13,607 bases of DNA from Symbiobacteriaceae bacterium (GCA_027356675.1 DAHVXO010000376.1:1-13607), one strand, 5' to 3'. Shown: positions 1 to 6,716, counted from the first letter of the stretch. A program made the numbers and translations. The notes: a model not told the origin generated them from the sequence alone.

Positions 1-136
1 GATGTTTGGTTACGCTACCGACCTGCGTTCCCGGACCCAGGGCCGCGGCGTCTACTCGATGCAGTTTGACCACTATGAGGAAGTGCCCGCAAACGTGGCC
101 AAGCCGATCATCGAGAAGGCCCAGGGCCGGGTCTAG
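1..136 (+). CDS. fusA: Elongation factor G, C-terminal end (partial)
   Basis: The first base completes a codon begun outside the window; the next 44 codons run to a TAG at 134-136. The peptide begins [16 protein letters not shown] and ends [10 protein letters not shown], which matches the last part of EF-G domain V (the MFGYATxLRSxTQGRG segment is a family signature). EF-G is the GTPase that drives translocation of tRNA and mRNA on the ribosome; the GTPase domain lies upstream of the window. The gene is followed 90 bp later by tuf, the usual order of the str operon. Only the 3' end is visible, so nothing can be said about its start or regulation. Confidence 0.95.
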   Translation, partial: MFGYATDLRSRTQGRGVYSMQFDHYEEVPANVAKPIIEKAQGRV

Positions 137-226
137 GACCAGCGTCGGACCGGTATAACAACTGTTGGCTTACGCCCCTGACGGGGTAGGGAATCCGAAG
201 TTTTGGTAAGGAGGAGTATCCAAGAC

Positions 227-1414
227 ATGGCTAAGAAGCGTTTTGAGCGTACGAAGCCCCACGTCAACATCGGGACCATCGGCCACGTTGACCACGGCAA
301 GACCTCTCTGACGGCTGCGATCACGAAGATCCTCGCCGAGAAGGGCCAGGCCCAGTATACGGCCTATGACATGATCGACAAGGCTCCGGAAGAGCGCGAA
401 CGTGGCATCACCATCAACACTGCGCACGTCGAGTACGAAACTGACAAGCGGCACTACGCCCACGTCGACTGCCCAGGACACGCTGACTACATCAAGAACA
501 TGATCACCGGCGCTGCGCAGATGGACGGCGCGATCCTCGTCGTCTCCGCCGCCGACGGCCCGATGCCCCAGACCCGTGAGCACATCCTGCTCGCCCGTCA
601 GGTCGGCGTGCCCGCCATCGTGGTCTTCCTGAACAAGTGCGACATGGTCGACGACCCTGAGCTGCTTGAGCTCGTCGAGTTGGAGTGCCGGGAGTTGCTG
701 AGCTCCTACGAGTTCCCGGGCGATACCATCCCGTTCATTAAGGGCTCCGCCACTGGCGCCCTCGGCGGCGATGCCAAGTGGGTCGGTGCGATCTCCGAGC
801 TGATGGACGCCGTCGACTCCTACATTCCGACCCCGACCCGTGACGACGCCAAGCCCTTCCTGATGCCCATCGAAGACGTGTTCACGATCACTGGTCGTGG
901 CACTGTCGTCACCGGCCGTGTCGAGCGTGGCAAGTGCAAGGTCGGTGACACCATCGAGATCATCGGTCTGGCCGAGGACACCCGGACCTCCGTCGTCACC
1001 GGCCTCGAGATGTTCCGCAAGCTCCTGGACGAGGTTATGGCGGGCGACCACGTCGGCGCTCTGCTCCGGGGCATCGACAAGAAGGACGTCGAGCGTGGTC
1101 AGGTTCTGGCGAAGCCCGGCTCCATCAAGCCTCACACCAAGTTCATGGGCCAGGTTTACGTTCTGTCCAAGGAAGAGGGCGGCCGGCATAACCCGTTCTT
1201 CAACGGCTATCGCCCGCAGTTTTACTTCCGGACCACCGACGTGACCGGTGTCATCAAGCTCCCTGAAGGTGTTGAGATGGTCATGCCTGGCGACAACGTC
1301 AAGATCGACGTCGAGCTGATCACCCCCATCGCCATCGAAGAAGGCCTCCGGTTCGCCATCCGTGAGGGTGGGCGCACCGTCGGCGCCGGCGTCGTCGTCG
1401 GCGTAAACAAGTAG
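227..1414 (+). CDS. tuf: Elongation factor Tu
   Basis: A 395-residue EF-Tu, the GTPase that carries aminoacyl-tRNA to the ribosomal A site. GTPase motifs are intact: P-loop GHVDHGKT at 19-26, switch I RGITI at 59-63, DCPGH at 81-85 and NKCD at 136-139. The fifth motif reads SAT (174-176) where many bacterial EF-Tus have SAL. Domains 2 and 3 are recognisable from [12 protein letters not shown], the [15 protein letters not shown] stretch and [15 protein letters not shown]. Residues linked to kirromycin-type resistance look wild-type (for example Q in YRPQFYF and A in LRFAIREGG). The ATG at 227 is chosen because AAGGAGGAG at 208-216 lies 10 nt upstream and the protein then starts [12 protein letters not shown] as the family does; an in-frame TTG at 203 lies upstream of this site. 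It follows fusA and precedes the S10 block. Whether a second tuf copy exists elsewhere cannot be judged. Confidence 0.98.
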   Translation: MAKKRFERTKPHVNIGTIGHVDHGKTSLTAAITKILAEKGQAQYTAYDMIDKAPEERERGITINTAHVEYETDKRHYAHVDCPGHADYIKNMITGAAQMDGAILVVSAADGPMPQTREHILLARQVGVPAIVVFLNKCDMVDDPELLELVELECRELLSSYEFPGDTIPFIKGSATGALGGDAKWVGAISELMDAVDSYIPTPTRDDAKPFLMPIEDVFTITGRGTVVTGRVERGKCKVGDTIEIIGLAEDTRTSVVTGLEMFRKLLDEVMAGDHVGALLRGIDKKDVERGQVLAKPGSIKPHTKFMGQVYVLSKEEGGRHNPFFNGYRPQFYFRTTDVTGVIKLPEGVEMVMPGDNVKIDVELITPIAIEEGLRFAIREGGRTVGAGVVVGVNK

Positions 1415-1420
1415 CATCGC

Positions 1421-1470
1421 CAGACCCCGCCCGGGGGTCTGCCCGCAAGGGTCAGGCTCCCCGGCCGGGG
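1421..1470 (+). promoter_or_regulatory. GC-rich inverted repeats downstream of tuf
   Basis: A perfect 8-bp stem, CAGACCCC (1421-1428) with GGGGTCTG (1434-1441), has a 5-nt loop. It competes for bases 1439-1441 with a second stem, CTGCCC (1439-1444) with GGG-T-CAG (1449-1455), closed by a GCAA tetraloop. A 12-bp palindrome, CCCCGGCCGGGG, follows at 1459-1470. No run of T follows any of them, so an intrinsic terminator is not supported. A role as 3' protection of tuf mRNA, a processing site or part of the rpsJ leader is inferred. Confidence 0.55.
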
Positions 1471-1486
1471 TGTTGGTCTACGAAGG

Positions 1487-1511
1487 CCTCTACGGCCCGA
1501 ATAGAGGAGGG
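1487..1511 (+). promoter_or_regulatory. Hairpin covering the rpsJ ribosome binding site
   Basis: CCTCTA (1487-1492) is the exact reverse complement of TAGAGG (1502-1507), leaving a 9-nt loop. The downstream arm overlaps the rpsJ Shine-Dalgarno site AGGAGGG (1505-1511), nine nt before the ATG at 1520. A rival 4-bp stem, GGCC (1485-1488) with GGCC (1494-1497), would free it. The pairing is seen in the sequence; translational control is inferred. Confidence 0.45.
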
Positions 1512-1519
1512 ATTAATCG

Positions 1520-1828
1520 ATGGCCAATCAGAAGATCCGCATCAAGCTGCGGGCCTTTGACCACAAGATCCTCGACTCTTCGGCTGCGAAGATTGTCGAG
1601 ACGGCCACGCGGACTGGCGCCAGCGTAAGCGGACCGATCCCGCTGCCGACCGAGAAGAACATCTACACGATCCTGACCGCCCCCAACGGCGAAAAGGATA
1701 TCCGCGAGCAGTTCGAGATGCGTTCTCATAAGCGTCTGATCGACATCCTGGAGCCCACCTCCAAGACGGTCGAAGCGTTGATGCGTCTGGACCTGCCTGC
1801 GGGAGTGGATATCGAGATCAAGCTTTAG
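1520..1828 (+). CDS. rpsJ: 30S ribosomal protein S10
   Basis: A 102-residue S10, the same length as the Bacillus protein and the first gene of the S10 block. S10 sits in the head of the small subunit and also acts as NusE in transcription antitermination. The family core is clear: [10 protein letters not shown] near the start, [15 protein letters not shown] at 38-52, [15 protein letters not shown] at 62-76 and [13 protein letters not shown] at the end. The loop at 53-60 reads TAPNGEKD. B. subtilis has RAVHKYKD and E. coli ISPHVNKD there, so the usual His56 is Asn and position 57 is Gly. This loop points toward the tetracycline-site side of the 30S head. The ATG at 1520 follows AGGAGGG at 1505-1511, which is partly inside a hairpin. 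The gaps on both sides (105 and 184 bp) are unusually long for this operon. Confidence 0.97.
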   Translation: MANQKIRIKLRAFDHKILDSSAAKIVETATRTGASVSGPIPLPTEKNIYTILTAPNGEKDIREQFEMRSHKRLIDILEPTSKTVEALMRLDLPAGVDIEIKL

Positions 1829-1879
1829 CCGCGGAAGCTGCGTCCCGCTGCAAGCGGGGGTCCGGTTCCAACCGGACCA

Positions 1880-1911
1880 GCAATTGACAGCCGGAGAATT
1901 GCTACTCCGGC
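1880..1911 (+). promoter_or_regulatory. Candidate H-type pseudoknot in the rplC leader
   Basis: GCCGGAG (1890-1896) pairs with CTCCGGC (1905-1911) around the loop AATTGCTA. The AATTGC of that loop (1897-1902) is also the exact complement of GCAATT at 1880-1885. Forming both stems gives a 6-bp plus 7-bp H-type pseudoknot with a 4-nt first loop and a 2-nt last loop. The last loop is tight, so the two stems may instead be alternatives. The complementarity is visible; the fold is inferred. Confidence 0.4.
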
Positions 1912-1999
1912 CAGACCTCAGGCGGTCTGAGCGGTATTGATCATGTCGCCGGGAACGGGAAGCCTGCTAGTTCACCCGGATCCCTGCGACCACTGATGT

Positions 2000-2007
2000 G
2001 GAGGTGG
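2000..2007 (+). promoter_or_regulatory. Ribosome binding site that decides the rplC start
   Basis: GGAGGTGG lies with its GGAGG core ending 8 nt before the GTG at 2013. The same bases overlap a more upstream in-frame GTG at 1998, which therefore cannot be served by this site and has no good one of its own. Confidence 0.75.
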
Positions 2008-2012
2008 CTTCC

Positions 2013-2651
2013 GTGAAGAAAGGCATCTTGGGCAAGAAGCTGGGCATGACCCAGATCTTTGCTGCTGACGGCAAGATTATCCCCGTCACAGTGGTGGAGG
2101 CCGGACCGTGCAACGTCGTGCAGAAGAAGACCCCTGCCAACGACGGTTACAGTGCAGTGCAGGTCGGATTCAACACGATTAGAGAGAAGCTGGTGTCAAG
2201 GCCGGCGATGGGTCACTTCACCAAGCACGGTGTGAAGCCGACTCGTTATCTGCGGGAGTTCCGGCTTGAGAATATCGAAGGCCTCAACGTGGGCGATGAA
2301 ATCAAAGCTGACATCTTTGCCGAGGGCGAATTGGTTGATGTCACCGGCACCTCTCGTGGTAAGGGCTTTGCCGGTGCAATCAAACGGTGGAACTTCCACC
2401 GTGGACCGATGGGCCACGGCTCCAAATTTCACCGGGCTCCGGGTTCCCTGGGCAAGCGGTCCTGGGCTCGTGTCCCGAAGGGCCGCAGGCTGCCGGGTCA
2501 CCTGGGTTCGGAGCGTGTGACGGTGCAAGGTCTCAGGGTGGTCCGGATTGATCTGGGCCGGAACCTGATTCTGATTAAAGGCGCCATCCCTGGCGCCAAA
2601 GGCTCTCTAGTTGTGATCAAGGACTCTGTAAAGGCCGCCAAGGCCCGCTAG
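2013..2651 (+). CDS. rplC: 50S ribosomal protein L3
   Basis: A 212-residue L3, one of the early 23S rRNA-binding proteins, whose long loop reaches toward the peptidyl transferase centre. The N-terminus [16 protein letters not shown] and the central [18 protein letters not shown] with the following [17 protein letters not shown] are family signatures. The segment after it reads [19 protein letters not shown], a little unlike the more common FPSRVFKGKxMxGxxG but still aligned. The GTG at 2013 is preferred because GGAGG ends 8 nt upstream and the protein then starts exactly like its relatives; an upstream in-frame GTG at 1998 would add five residues. It is preceded by a 184-bp structured leader and followed by rplD after 24 bp. 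Confidence 0.96.
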   Translation: MKKGILGKKLGMTQIFAADGKIIPVTVVEAGPCNVVQKKTPANDGYSAVQVGFNTIREKLVSRPAMGHFTKHGVKPTRYLREFRLENIEGLNVGDEIKADIFAEGELVDVTGTSRGKGFAGAIKRWNFHRGPMGHGSKFHRAPGSLGKRSWARVPKGRRLPGHLGSERVTVQGLRVVRIDLGRNLILIKGAIPGAKGSLVVIKDSVKAAKAR

Positions 2652-2675
2652 TCGTTCCGAAAGGAGGAGCAAAAC

Positions 2676-3299
2676 ATGCCGAAAGTGGCCGTTTACAATA
2701 GCGAAGGCGCCACCGTCGGGGAGATCACCCTTTCGGACGCCGTGTTTGGGGCCGAGGTGAATGCTGGTCTGCTGCACGAAGTGGTGCAGGCCTACCTCGC
2801 CAATCAGCGTCAGGGCACTTCCGACACCAAGACCCGCGCCGAAGTCTCTGGCGGCGGCAAGAAGCCGTGGCGCCAGAAGGGCACCGGCCGTGCCCGCCAG
2901 GGTTCCACCCGTGCGCCGCACTGGCGCCATGGCGGCGTCGTGTTTGGTCCGCATCCCCGTAAGTTTGGTTGGGCTGTGCCGAAGAAGGCACGCCGGGCCG
3001 CCCTGCGCCAGGCGCTCAGCGCCAAGGTAGCCGCCGGTGACCTGATCGTGCTGGACGGATTTGAACTGGAGGCTCCGAAGACCAAGGCCGTCGCCATCCT
3101 GCTGGCAAAGCTGAACGCCAGCAATAAGGCCTACCTGGTCACCGCCGAAGGCAACCCTGTCATCTACAAGTCGGCTCGCAACATCCCTGGGGTCAACACC
3201 AACGCCGCCCGGAACCTCAACGTGTATGAGGTCCTCAATGCCGGCAAGCTGGTGCTCACCAAGGATGCCGTCGCCAAGGTTGAGGAGGTGCTGGGCTAA
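2676..3299 (+). CDS. rplD: 50S ribosomal protein L4
   Basis: A 207-residue L4, which binds 23S rRNA and sends a loop into the peptide exit tunnel. The basic loop is plain at about 54-92, with [18 protein letters not shown] and [14 protein letters not shown]; the latter has His where many relatives have Gly or Ser (WRGGG or WRSGG). The C-terminal globular part follows, ending [14 protein letters not shown]. The ATG at 2676 follows AAGGAGG at 2661-2667. In gamma-proteobacteria L4 represses the S10 operon by binding its leader. Whether L4 binds the leaders seen here is unknown. The TAA stop shares its last A with the rplW ATG, which suggests coupled translation. Confidence 0.97.
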   Translation: MPKVAVYNSEGATVGEITLSDAVFGAEVNAGLLHEVVQAYLANQRQGTSDTKTRAEVSGGGKKPWRQKGTGRARQGSTRAPHWRHGGVVFGPHPRKFGWAVPKKARRAALRQALSAKVAAGDLIVLDGFELEAPKTKAVAILLAKLNASNKAYLVTAEGNPVIYKSARNIPGVNTNAARNLNVYEVLNAGKLVLTKDAVAKVEEVLG

Positions 3300-3583
3300 T
3301 GGATGCTCGCGACCTCATTCTAAAGCCACTCATTTCGGAGAAGGCGGTAGCGGCGATGGGCCAGGGCAAGTATGCGTTTAAGGTTCGCCTGGACGCTAAC
3401 AAGACCCAGATTAAGGACGCCATCGAAGAGATTTACAAGGTGACCGTGACGGACGTCAACACCATGCGCAATCATGGAAAGGTTCGCCGGGTCGGTAAGT
3501 ACTCGGGCCGGCGCTCCGACTGGAAGAAGGCTGTTGTCCAGCTCAAGGAAGGCGACTCGATCAAAATCTTCGAAGGCATGTAA
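3299..3583 (+). CDS. rplW: 50S ribosomal protein L23
   Basis: A 94-residue L23, normal length for a bacterial form. It lies at the tunnel exit, where trigger factor and SRP dock. The start [16 protein letters not shown], the KYAFKVRLDANKTQIKDAIEEIY segment (residues about 24-46; too long to show in one piece as a motif) and VKAxxxMRxxGKxRR-like VTVTDVNTMRNHGKVRR identify the family. The ATG overlaps the rplD stop by one base (TAATG). An ATG four bases further on is out of frame. The TAA stop at 3581-3583 is itself part of the rplB Shine-Dalgarno region. Confidence 0.96.
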   Translation: MDARDLILKPLISEKAVAAMGQGKYAFKVRLDANKTQIKDAIEEIYKVTVTDVNTMRNHGKVRRVGKYSGRRSDWKKAVVQLKEGDSIKIFEGM

Positions 3584-3595
3584 GGAGGGTACACG

Positions 3596-4429
3596 ATGGG
3601 AATCAAGAGCTTCAAGCCGACTTCCCCGGGTATCCGCCAGATGACGGTGCACACCTTCGAGGAGATTACCAAGACGACGCCGGAGAAGTCTCTCCTGGCA
3701 CGCCTCACCAAGAAGGCTGGTCGCAACGCTTATGGTCGCATCACCGTCCGTCATCAGGGCGGCGGCGTCAAGCGGATGTACCGGATCATCGACTTCAAGC
3801 GGAACGAGTTCGATGGAATTCCGGCAAAGATCGTTGCCATCGAATACGACCCGAACCGCACGTCCCGGATCGCTCTCGTCCAGTACCCCAACGGCGCGAA
3901 GCGTTACATTCTGGCGCCTGTCGGCCTCAAGGTCGGCGACGCGATCGTGAGCGGCAAGACCGCCGATATCAAGACCGGCAACACGCTCCCGCTGGCCAAT
4001 ATCCCGATCGGTACTGTGGTCCACAACGTGGAACTCAAGCCCGGTCATGGTGCCCAGATCGTCCGGTCCGCCGGCGCCTCGGCCCAGATCATGGCCAAGG
4101 AAGGCGGCTTCGCCCTTCTGCGCTTGCCCTCCGGCGAGCAGCGGAAATTTCATGATACCTGCCGGGCGACCATCGGCCAGGTGGGCAACCTGGAGCACGA
4201 GAACATCGTGATCGGCAAGGCCGGTCGTAAGCGCCACATGGGCATCCGCCCGACGGTGCGCGGCGTCGTCATGAACCCGGTGGACCACCCACATGGTGGT
4301 GGCGAAGGCAAGTCTCCCATCGGGCGTCCGGGACCGGTTACGCCTTGGGGCAAGCCGACCCTGGGTTACAAGACCCGCAAGCCAAAGCGGAAGTCCGATG
4401 CATACATCGTGAGCCGCCGCACGAAGTAG
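3596..4429 (+). CDS. rplB: 50S ribosomal protein L2
   Basis: A 277-residue L2, full length, an RNA-binding protein needed for subunit association and for a functional peptidyl transferase centre. The start [14 protein letters not shown], the [18 protein letters not shown] stretch at about 52-69 and the highly conserved [12 protein letters not shown] at 227-238 are intact, including the His pair at 231 and 233 near the catalytic centre. After it comes the usual [16 protein letters not shown] basic tail. The ATG at 3596 follows AAGGAGGG, which overlaps the rplW stop codon. rpsS follows after 19 bp. Confidence 0.98.
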   Translation: MGIKSFKPTSPGIRQMTVHTFEEITKTTPEKSLLARLTKKAGRNAYGRITVRHQGGGVKRMYRIIDFKRNEFDGIPAKIVAIEYDPNRTSRIALVQYPNGAKRYILAPVGLKVGDAIVSGKTADIKTGNTLPLANIPIGTVVHNVELKPGHGAQIVRSAGASAQIMAKEGGFALLRLPSGEQRKFHDTCRATIGQVGNLEHENIVIGKAGRKRHMGIRPTVRGVVMNPVDHPHGGGEGKSPIGRPGPVTPWGKPTLGYKTRKPKRKSDAYIVSRRTK

Positions 4430-4448
4430 GAAAGAGGTGTAGGAATTT

Positions 4449-4733
4449 ATGGGTCGCTCCCTCAAGAAGGGGCCGTACATCGACGCCTCTGTTGAGAAGA
4501 AAATCCTCGCTATGAATGCGAAGAGCGAGAAGAGGGTCTTCAAGACCTGGGCCCGTGACTCCACCATCTTCCCGGAGATGGTCGGCCACACGATCGGTGT
4601 CCATAACGGCCAAAAGCATATTCCGGTGTACATCACCGAAGAGATGGTTGGCCATAAGCTGGGTGAGTTCGCTCCGACCCGGACCTTCAAGGGTCACGGC
4701 GGCGGTGATGAAAAGACCAGCCGCGTCAAGTAA
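4449..4733 (+). CDS. rpsS: 30S ribosomal protein S19
   Basis: A 94-residue S19 of ordinary length, which pairs with S13 in the 30S head near the A-site tRNA. Signatures visible are [18 protein letters not shown], the [20 protein letters not shown] stretch and [20 protein letters not shown], followed by the short basic tail [13 protein letters not shown]. The Shine-Dalgarno site is weaker than its neighbours (AAAGAGGTG, 4431-4439) and lies about 9 nt before the ATG. A hairpin-bearing gap of 97 bp separates it from rplV. Confidence 0.97.
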   Translation: MGRSLKKGPYIDASVEKKILAMNAKSEKRVFKTWARDSTIFPEMVGHTIGVHNGQKHIPVYITEEMVGHKLGEFAPTRTFKGHGGGDEKTSRVK

Positions 4734-4742
4734 ACATCCCAA

Positions 4743-4789
4743 GGCTGCCCGCAGGGCAGCCGGGGGGTGGCAGCGGCTTCCGAAGGAAG
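4743..4789 (+). promoter_or_regulatory. Hairpins between rpsS and rplV
   Basis: A perfect 8-bp stem, GGCTGCCC (4743-4750) with GGGCAGCC (4754-4761), has a GCA loop. Allowing a longer loop would shorten it to 7 bp. A run of G follows, not T. A smaller stem, CTTCC (4777-4781) with GGAAG (4785-4789), comes next. The core CTGCCC-GCA-GGG(T)CAG resembles the second hairpin downstream of tuf (1439-1455). A processing or mRNA-stability role is inferred. Confidence 0.5.
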
Positions 4790-4830
4790 GCGCGAGAACC
4801 CTTGAAGTCTGAGTAAGGAGGTAGACGCAC

Positions 4831-5172
4831 GTGGAAGTGAAGGCCAGTACTGGCCACGTCCGCATCTCTCCCCGCAAAGTCCGGGTCGTGATCGACCTGG
4901 TGCGGGGCAAGAGCGTGACCGAGGCGCTGACGCTCCTGAAGTTTATTCCCAAGCGTGCCAGCGAGCCGATCGCCAAGGTGATCCAGAGCGCCGCTGCCAA
5001 CGCCGAGCATAACTTCAATCTCAACAAGGAGAACCTGGTCGTGTCGCAGGCATTTGTCGACCAGGGTCCCACCATGAAGCGGTTCCACCCCCGGCAGCGG
5101 GGACAGGCGTTCCCGATTCTCAAGCGGTCCTCCAGCATCACCATCATGGTGAAGGAAAAGGAGGCTAAGTAA
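4831..5172 (+). CDS. rplV: 50S ribosomal protein L22
   Basis: A 113-residue L22, matching Bacillus length and alignable with it without gaps. L22 folds around 23S rRNA and its long beta hairpin lines the exit tunnel beside the macrolide-binding region. The family features [26 protein letters not shown] and [18 protein letters not shown] are present. The hairpin tip reads [15 protein letters not shown] (90-104). B. subtilis has MGRASQINKRTSHIT there, so the usual Arg92 is Gln and His102 is Ser. The GTG start at 4831 follows AAGGAGGT at 4815-4822 with 8 nt spacing, and the resulting length fits the family. rpsC starts 2 bp after the stop. Confidence 0.96.
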   Translation: MEVKASTGHVRISPRKVRVVIDLVRGKSVTEALTLLKFIPKRASEPIAKVIQSAAANAEHNFNLNKENLVVSQAFVDQGPTMKRFHPRQRGQAFPILKRSSSITIMVKEKEAK

Positions 5173-5174
5173 CA

Positions 5175-6059
5175 GTGGGTCAGAAAGTACACCCGAAGGG
5201 CCTCCGGATCGGCATTGTGAAGGATTGGGATACCCGCTGGTATGCCAACAAGAAGAACTTCAGCGCTCTGCTCATCGAGGACGTGAAGATCCGGAAGTTC
5301 GTCAAGAAGACCCTGTACAACAGCGGCATCTCCCGCATTGAGCTGGAGCGGGCTGCCAACCGGATCAAGGTGACTGTGCACACCGCTAAGCCGGGCATGG
5401 TCATCGGCAAGCAGGGTGCTGGCATTGCCGACCTGCAGAAGACCCTTGAGGCCATGACCGGCAAGACGGTCAACCTCAACGTGGTCGAGATCCGGGTGGC
5501 CGAGCTCGACGCCCAGTTGGTGGCGGAGAATATCGCCCAGCAGCTCGAGAAGCGGATCGCCTTCCGCCGGGCCATGAAGCAGTCTGTGCAGAAGGCCATG
5601 CGCATGGGTGCCCGCGGCATCCGTCTGGTCGTCAGCGGCCGTATTGGCGGCGCTGAAATCGCCCGCAAGGAGCGTACTTGGGAGGGCACTGTCCCCCTGC
5701 ACACCCTGCGTGCTAACATCGACTATGGCTTTGCTGAGGCCAACACCACGTACGGCAAGATCGGCGTGAAGTGCTGGCTGTTCGCTGGCGACCGGACGAC
5801 CGGCGCTCCGATGCCGGGCGACCGTCGCGATCGCGGCGACCGTGGCGGTGATCGCGGTGGCCGTGGCGGCGACCGTGGTGGCCGTGGCGGCGGCGGCGCC
5901 GGGCGTGGTCCTGGTGGCGCCGGCGGTGGCCGTGGTCCTGGTGGGCCGGGCGGCCCCGGCGGACGTCCGCAGGGAGCTCCTCGCAGTAATCCGGTCGCTG
6001 ACCGGGCGGCGATTGCCGCCGGCCCGAAGCCTGTCAACCGCGAAGGAGGTAAGAGCTAA
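5175..6059 (+). CDS. rpsC: 30S ribosomal protein S3 with long Gly/Arg-rich tail
   Basis: A 294-residue S3. The first ~210 residues are a normal S3: [19 protein letters not shown] at the start, a type II KH domain with GKQG at 78-81 (VIGKQGAGI), and the C-terminal domain with the [14 protein letters not shown] stretch and [20 protein letters not shown]3 lines the mRNA entry channel. The remaining ~84 residues (about 211-294) are not part of the usual fold. They hold GDRGGRG twice in tandem (225-231, 232-238), then GRGPGGAGG and GRGPGGPGG (243-251, 252-260), then a Pro/Ala-rich end. B. subtilis and E. coli S3 have 218 and 233 residues. The tail is in frame and ends on the stop overlapping rplP, so it is likely real. 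The GTG start follows AAAAGGAGG (5156-5164) inside rplV. Confidence 0.95.
   Translation: MGQKVHPKGLRIGIVKDWDTRWYANKKNFSALLIEDVKIRKFVKKTLYNSGISRIELERAANRIKVTVHTAKPGMVIGKQGAGIADLQKTLEAMTGKTVNLNVVEIRVAELDAQLVAENIAQQLEKRIAFRRAMKQSVQKAMRMGARGIRLVVSGRIGGAEIARKERTWEGTVPLHTLRANIDYGFAEANTTYGKIGVKCWLFAGDRTTGAPMPGDRRDRGDRGGDRGGRGGDRGGRGGGGAGRGPGGAGGGRGPGGPGGPGGRPQGAPRSNPVADRAAIAAGPKPVNREGGKS
5820..5966 (+). repeat. Imperfect coding repeats in the S3 tail
   Basis: Codons 216-264 of rpsC use almost only Gly, Arg, Asp, Pro and Ala. At DNA level, GGCCGTGGCGGC-type units recur with mixed Gly and Arg codons (GGT/GGC, CGT/CGC). The protein repeats (7- and 9-residue units) are therefore better conserved than the DNA, which argues for selection on the peptide rather than a recent slippage expansion. 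Confidence 0.7.
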
Positions 6060-6526
6060 TGCTCGCTCCAAAGCGCGTCAAGTGGCGTCGGCCGCACAAG
6101 GCCGCGGTCAAGCTGAACCGTGGCGTGTCCAAGGGTGGCAACGAGGTCGCCCTGGGCGATTATGGCCTGCAGGCGCTAGAAGCTGCCTTCATTACGGACC
6201 GGCAGATTGAAGCGGCCCGTATTGCTATGACCCGCTTCATCAAGCGTGGTGGGCAGGTCTGGATCAAGATCTTCCCGCAGAAGTCCATTACCAAGAAGCC
6301 GGCTGAAACCCGTATGGGTTCTGGCAAGGGCGCCCCGGAACTGTGGGTGGCCGTTGTGAAGCCCGGCCGGGTCATGTTCGAACTCGCTGGTGTCGACCTC
6401 GATACCGCGAAGGAAGCGATGCGGCTTGCCGCCCATAAGCTGCCCATCCGGTGCAAGTTCGTTGCACGGGTCGGCCTGGACGTCAATGCGCCTTCTCAGA
6501 CTGGTGGTGAAGCGAATGAAGGTTAA
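6059..6526 (+). CDS. rplP: 50S ribosomal protein L16
   Basis: A 155-residue L16, slightly longer than the Bacillus protein (144). L16 helps form the A-tRNA site of the large subunit. The core is clear: GDYGLQALE (33-41), [16 protein letters not shown] (45-60), QVWIKIFP and [10 protein letters not shown] (85-94), whose Arg is the counterpart of E. coli Arg81. Near the N-terminus the usual VKxRxxHRGKMxGxAxGG segment reads [20 protein letters not shown], three residues longer than B. subtilis. The C-terminus adds a short Gly/Glu-rich tail. The ATG shares a base with the rpsC stop and uses GAAGGAGGT at 6042-6050 within rpsC. Its 3' end overlaps rpmC by 11 bp. Confidence 0.96.
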   Translation: MLAPKRVKWRRPHKAAVKLNRGVSKGGNEVALGDYGLQALEAAFITDRQIEAARIAMTRFIKRGGQVWIKIFPQKSITKKPAETRMGSGKGAPELWVAVVKPGRVMFELAGVDLDTAKEAMRLAAHKLPIRCKFVARVGLDVNAPSQTGGEANEG

Positions 6527-6716
6527 TGAGACTCGTGATCTTTCCACGACCGAACTGGTCGCCAAAGTGGCCACCCTCAAGGAGGAGCTCTTTAACCTCC
6601 GGTTCCAGCTGGCGGTCAACAATCTGGATAACCCGGCCCGCATTCGCGAAGTTCGCCGGTCGATTGCACAGTGCAAGACCATCATTCGTGAGCGTGAGCT
6701 CAAGGCGAACGCCTAG
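6516..6716 (+). CDS. rpmC: 50S ribosomal protein L29
   Basis: A 66-residue L29, normal size, a two-helix protein near the tunnel exit next to L23. [18 protein letters not shown] followed by [19 protein letters not shown] and [17 protein letters not shown] are clear family sequence. The ATG at 6516 lies inside the end of rplP (11-bp overlap) and has only a weak GGTGGTGA-like site upstream, so translation is probably coupled to rplP. The nearby ATG at 6526, formed by the rplP stop, is in another frame and does not encode L29. Confidence 0.94.
   Translation: MKVNETRDLSTTELVAKVATLKEELFNLRFQLAVNNLDNPARIREVRRSIAQCKTIIRERELKANA

Larger units (their letters stand above)
1829..2012 (+). promoter_or_regulatory. 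Structured leader between rpsJ and rplC
   Basis: This 184-bp gap, the longest in the window, has no plausible ORF and is nearly filled with inverted repeats. In order: CCCGCT/AGCGGG (1844-1849, 1853-1858); a 9-bp stem GGTCCGGTT/AACCGGACC (1859-1867, 1870-1878); a possible pseudoknot (1880-1911); CAGACC/GGTCTG (1912-1917, 1924-1929), which competes with CTCAG/CTGAG (1917-1921, 1927-1931); and a larger element closed by GTCGC/GCGAC (1945-1949, 1986-1990) with inner pairs GAAC/GTTC (1953-1956, 1970-1973). The last ends 9 nt before the rplC ribosome binding site. No T-tract follows any stem. A perfect TTGACA at 1884-1889 has no matching -10. Function is unknown; ribosomal-protein autoregulation or RNA processing are the likeliest options. 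Confidence 0.6.

Noticed and set aside
175..186. Small CCCC/GGGG hairpin in the fusA-tuf gap
   Set aside because: It has only 4 bp with no extension beyond a G-U pair, and is expected by chance in GC-rich DNA.
154..192. Possible tuf promoter (TATAAC at 154-159, or TTGGCT at 164-169 with TAGGGA at 187-192)
   Set aside because: TATAAC has no -35 partner, and the second pair matches the consensus poorly. Read-through from fusA explains expression.
170..1417. 415-codon open frame on the - strand opposite tuf
   Set aside because: It mirrors the codon periodicity of tuf in GC-rich DNA. The translation is low-complexity Asp/Leu/Val/Gly-rich, and tuf on the + strand is unmistakable.
1421..1441. Intrinsic terminator after tuf
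   Set aside because: The stem is perfect, but the bases after it are CCCGCAAGGG with no T run, as with the other intergenic hairpins.
1884..1889. Perfect -35 hexamer TTGACA in the rplC leader
   Set aside because: No -10-like sequence lies 16-18 bp downstream (the bases there are GC-rich), and the hexamer falls within the candidate pseudoknot.
3320..4690. 456-codon open frame on the - strand opposite rplW, rplB and rpsS
   Set aside because: It is a shadow frame caused by codon bias, with no recognisable domain and complete overlap with certain genes.
4338..6071. 577-codon open frame on the - strand opposite rpsS, rplV and rpsC
   Set aside because: It is an antisense shadow of three clear ribosomal genes; part is a Thr/Ala-rich echo of the S3 Gly/Arg tail. 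No ribosome binding site or family resemblance was seen.
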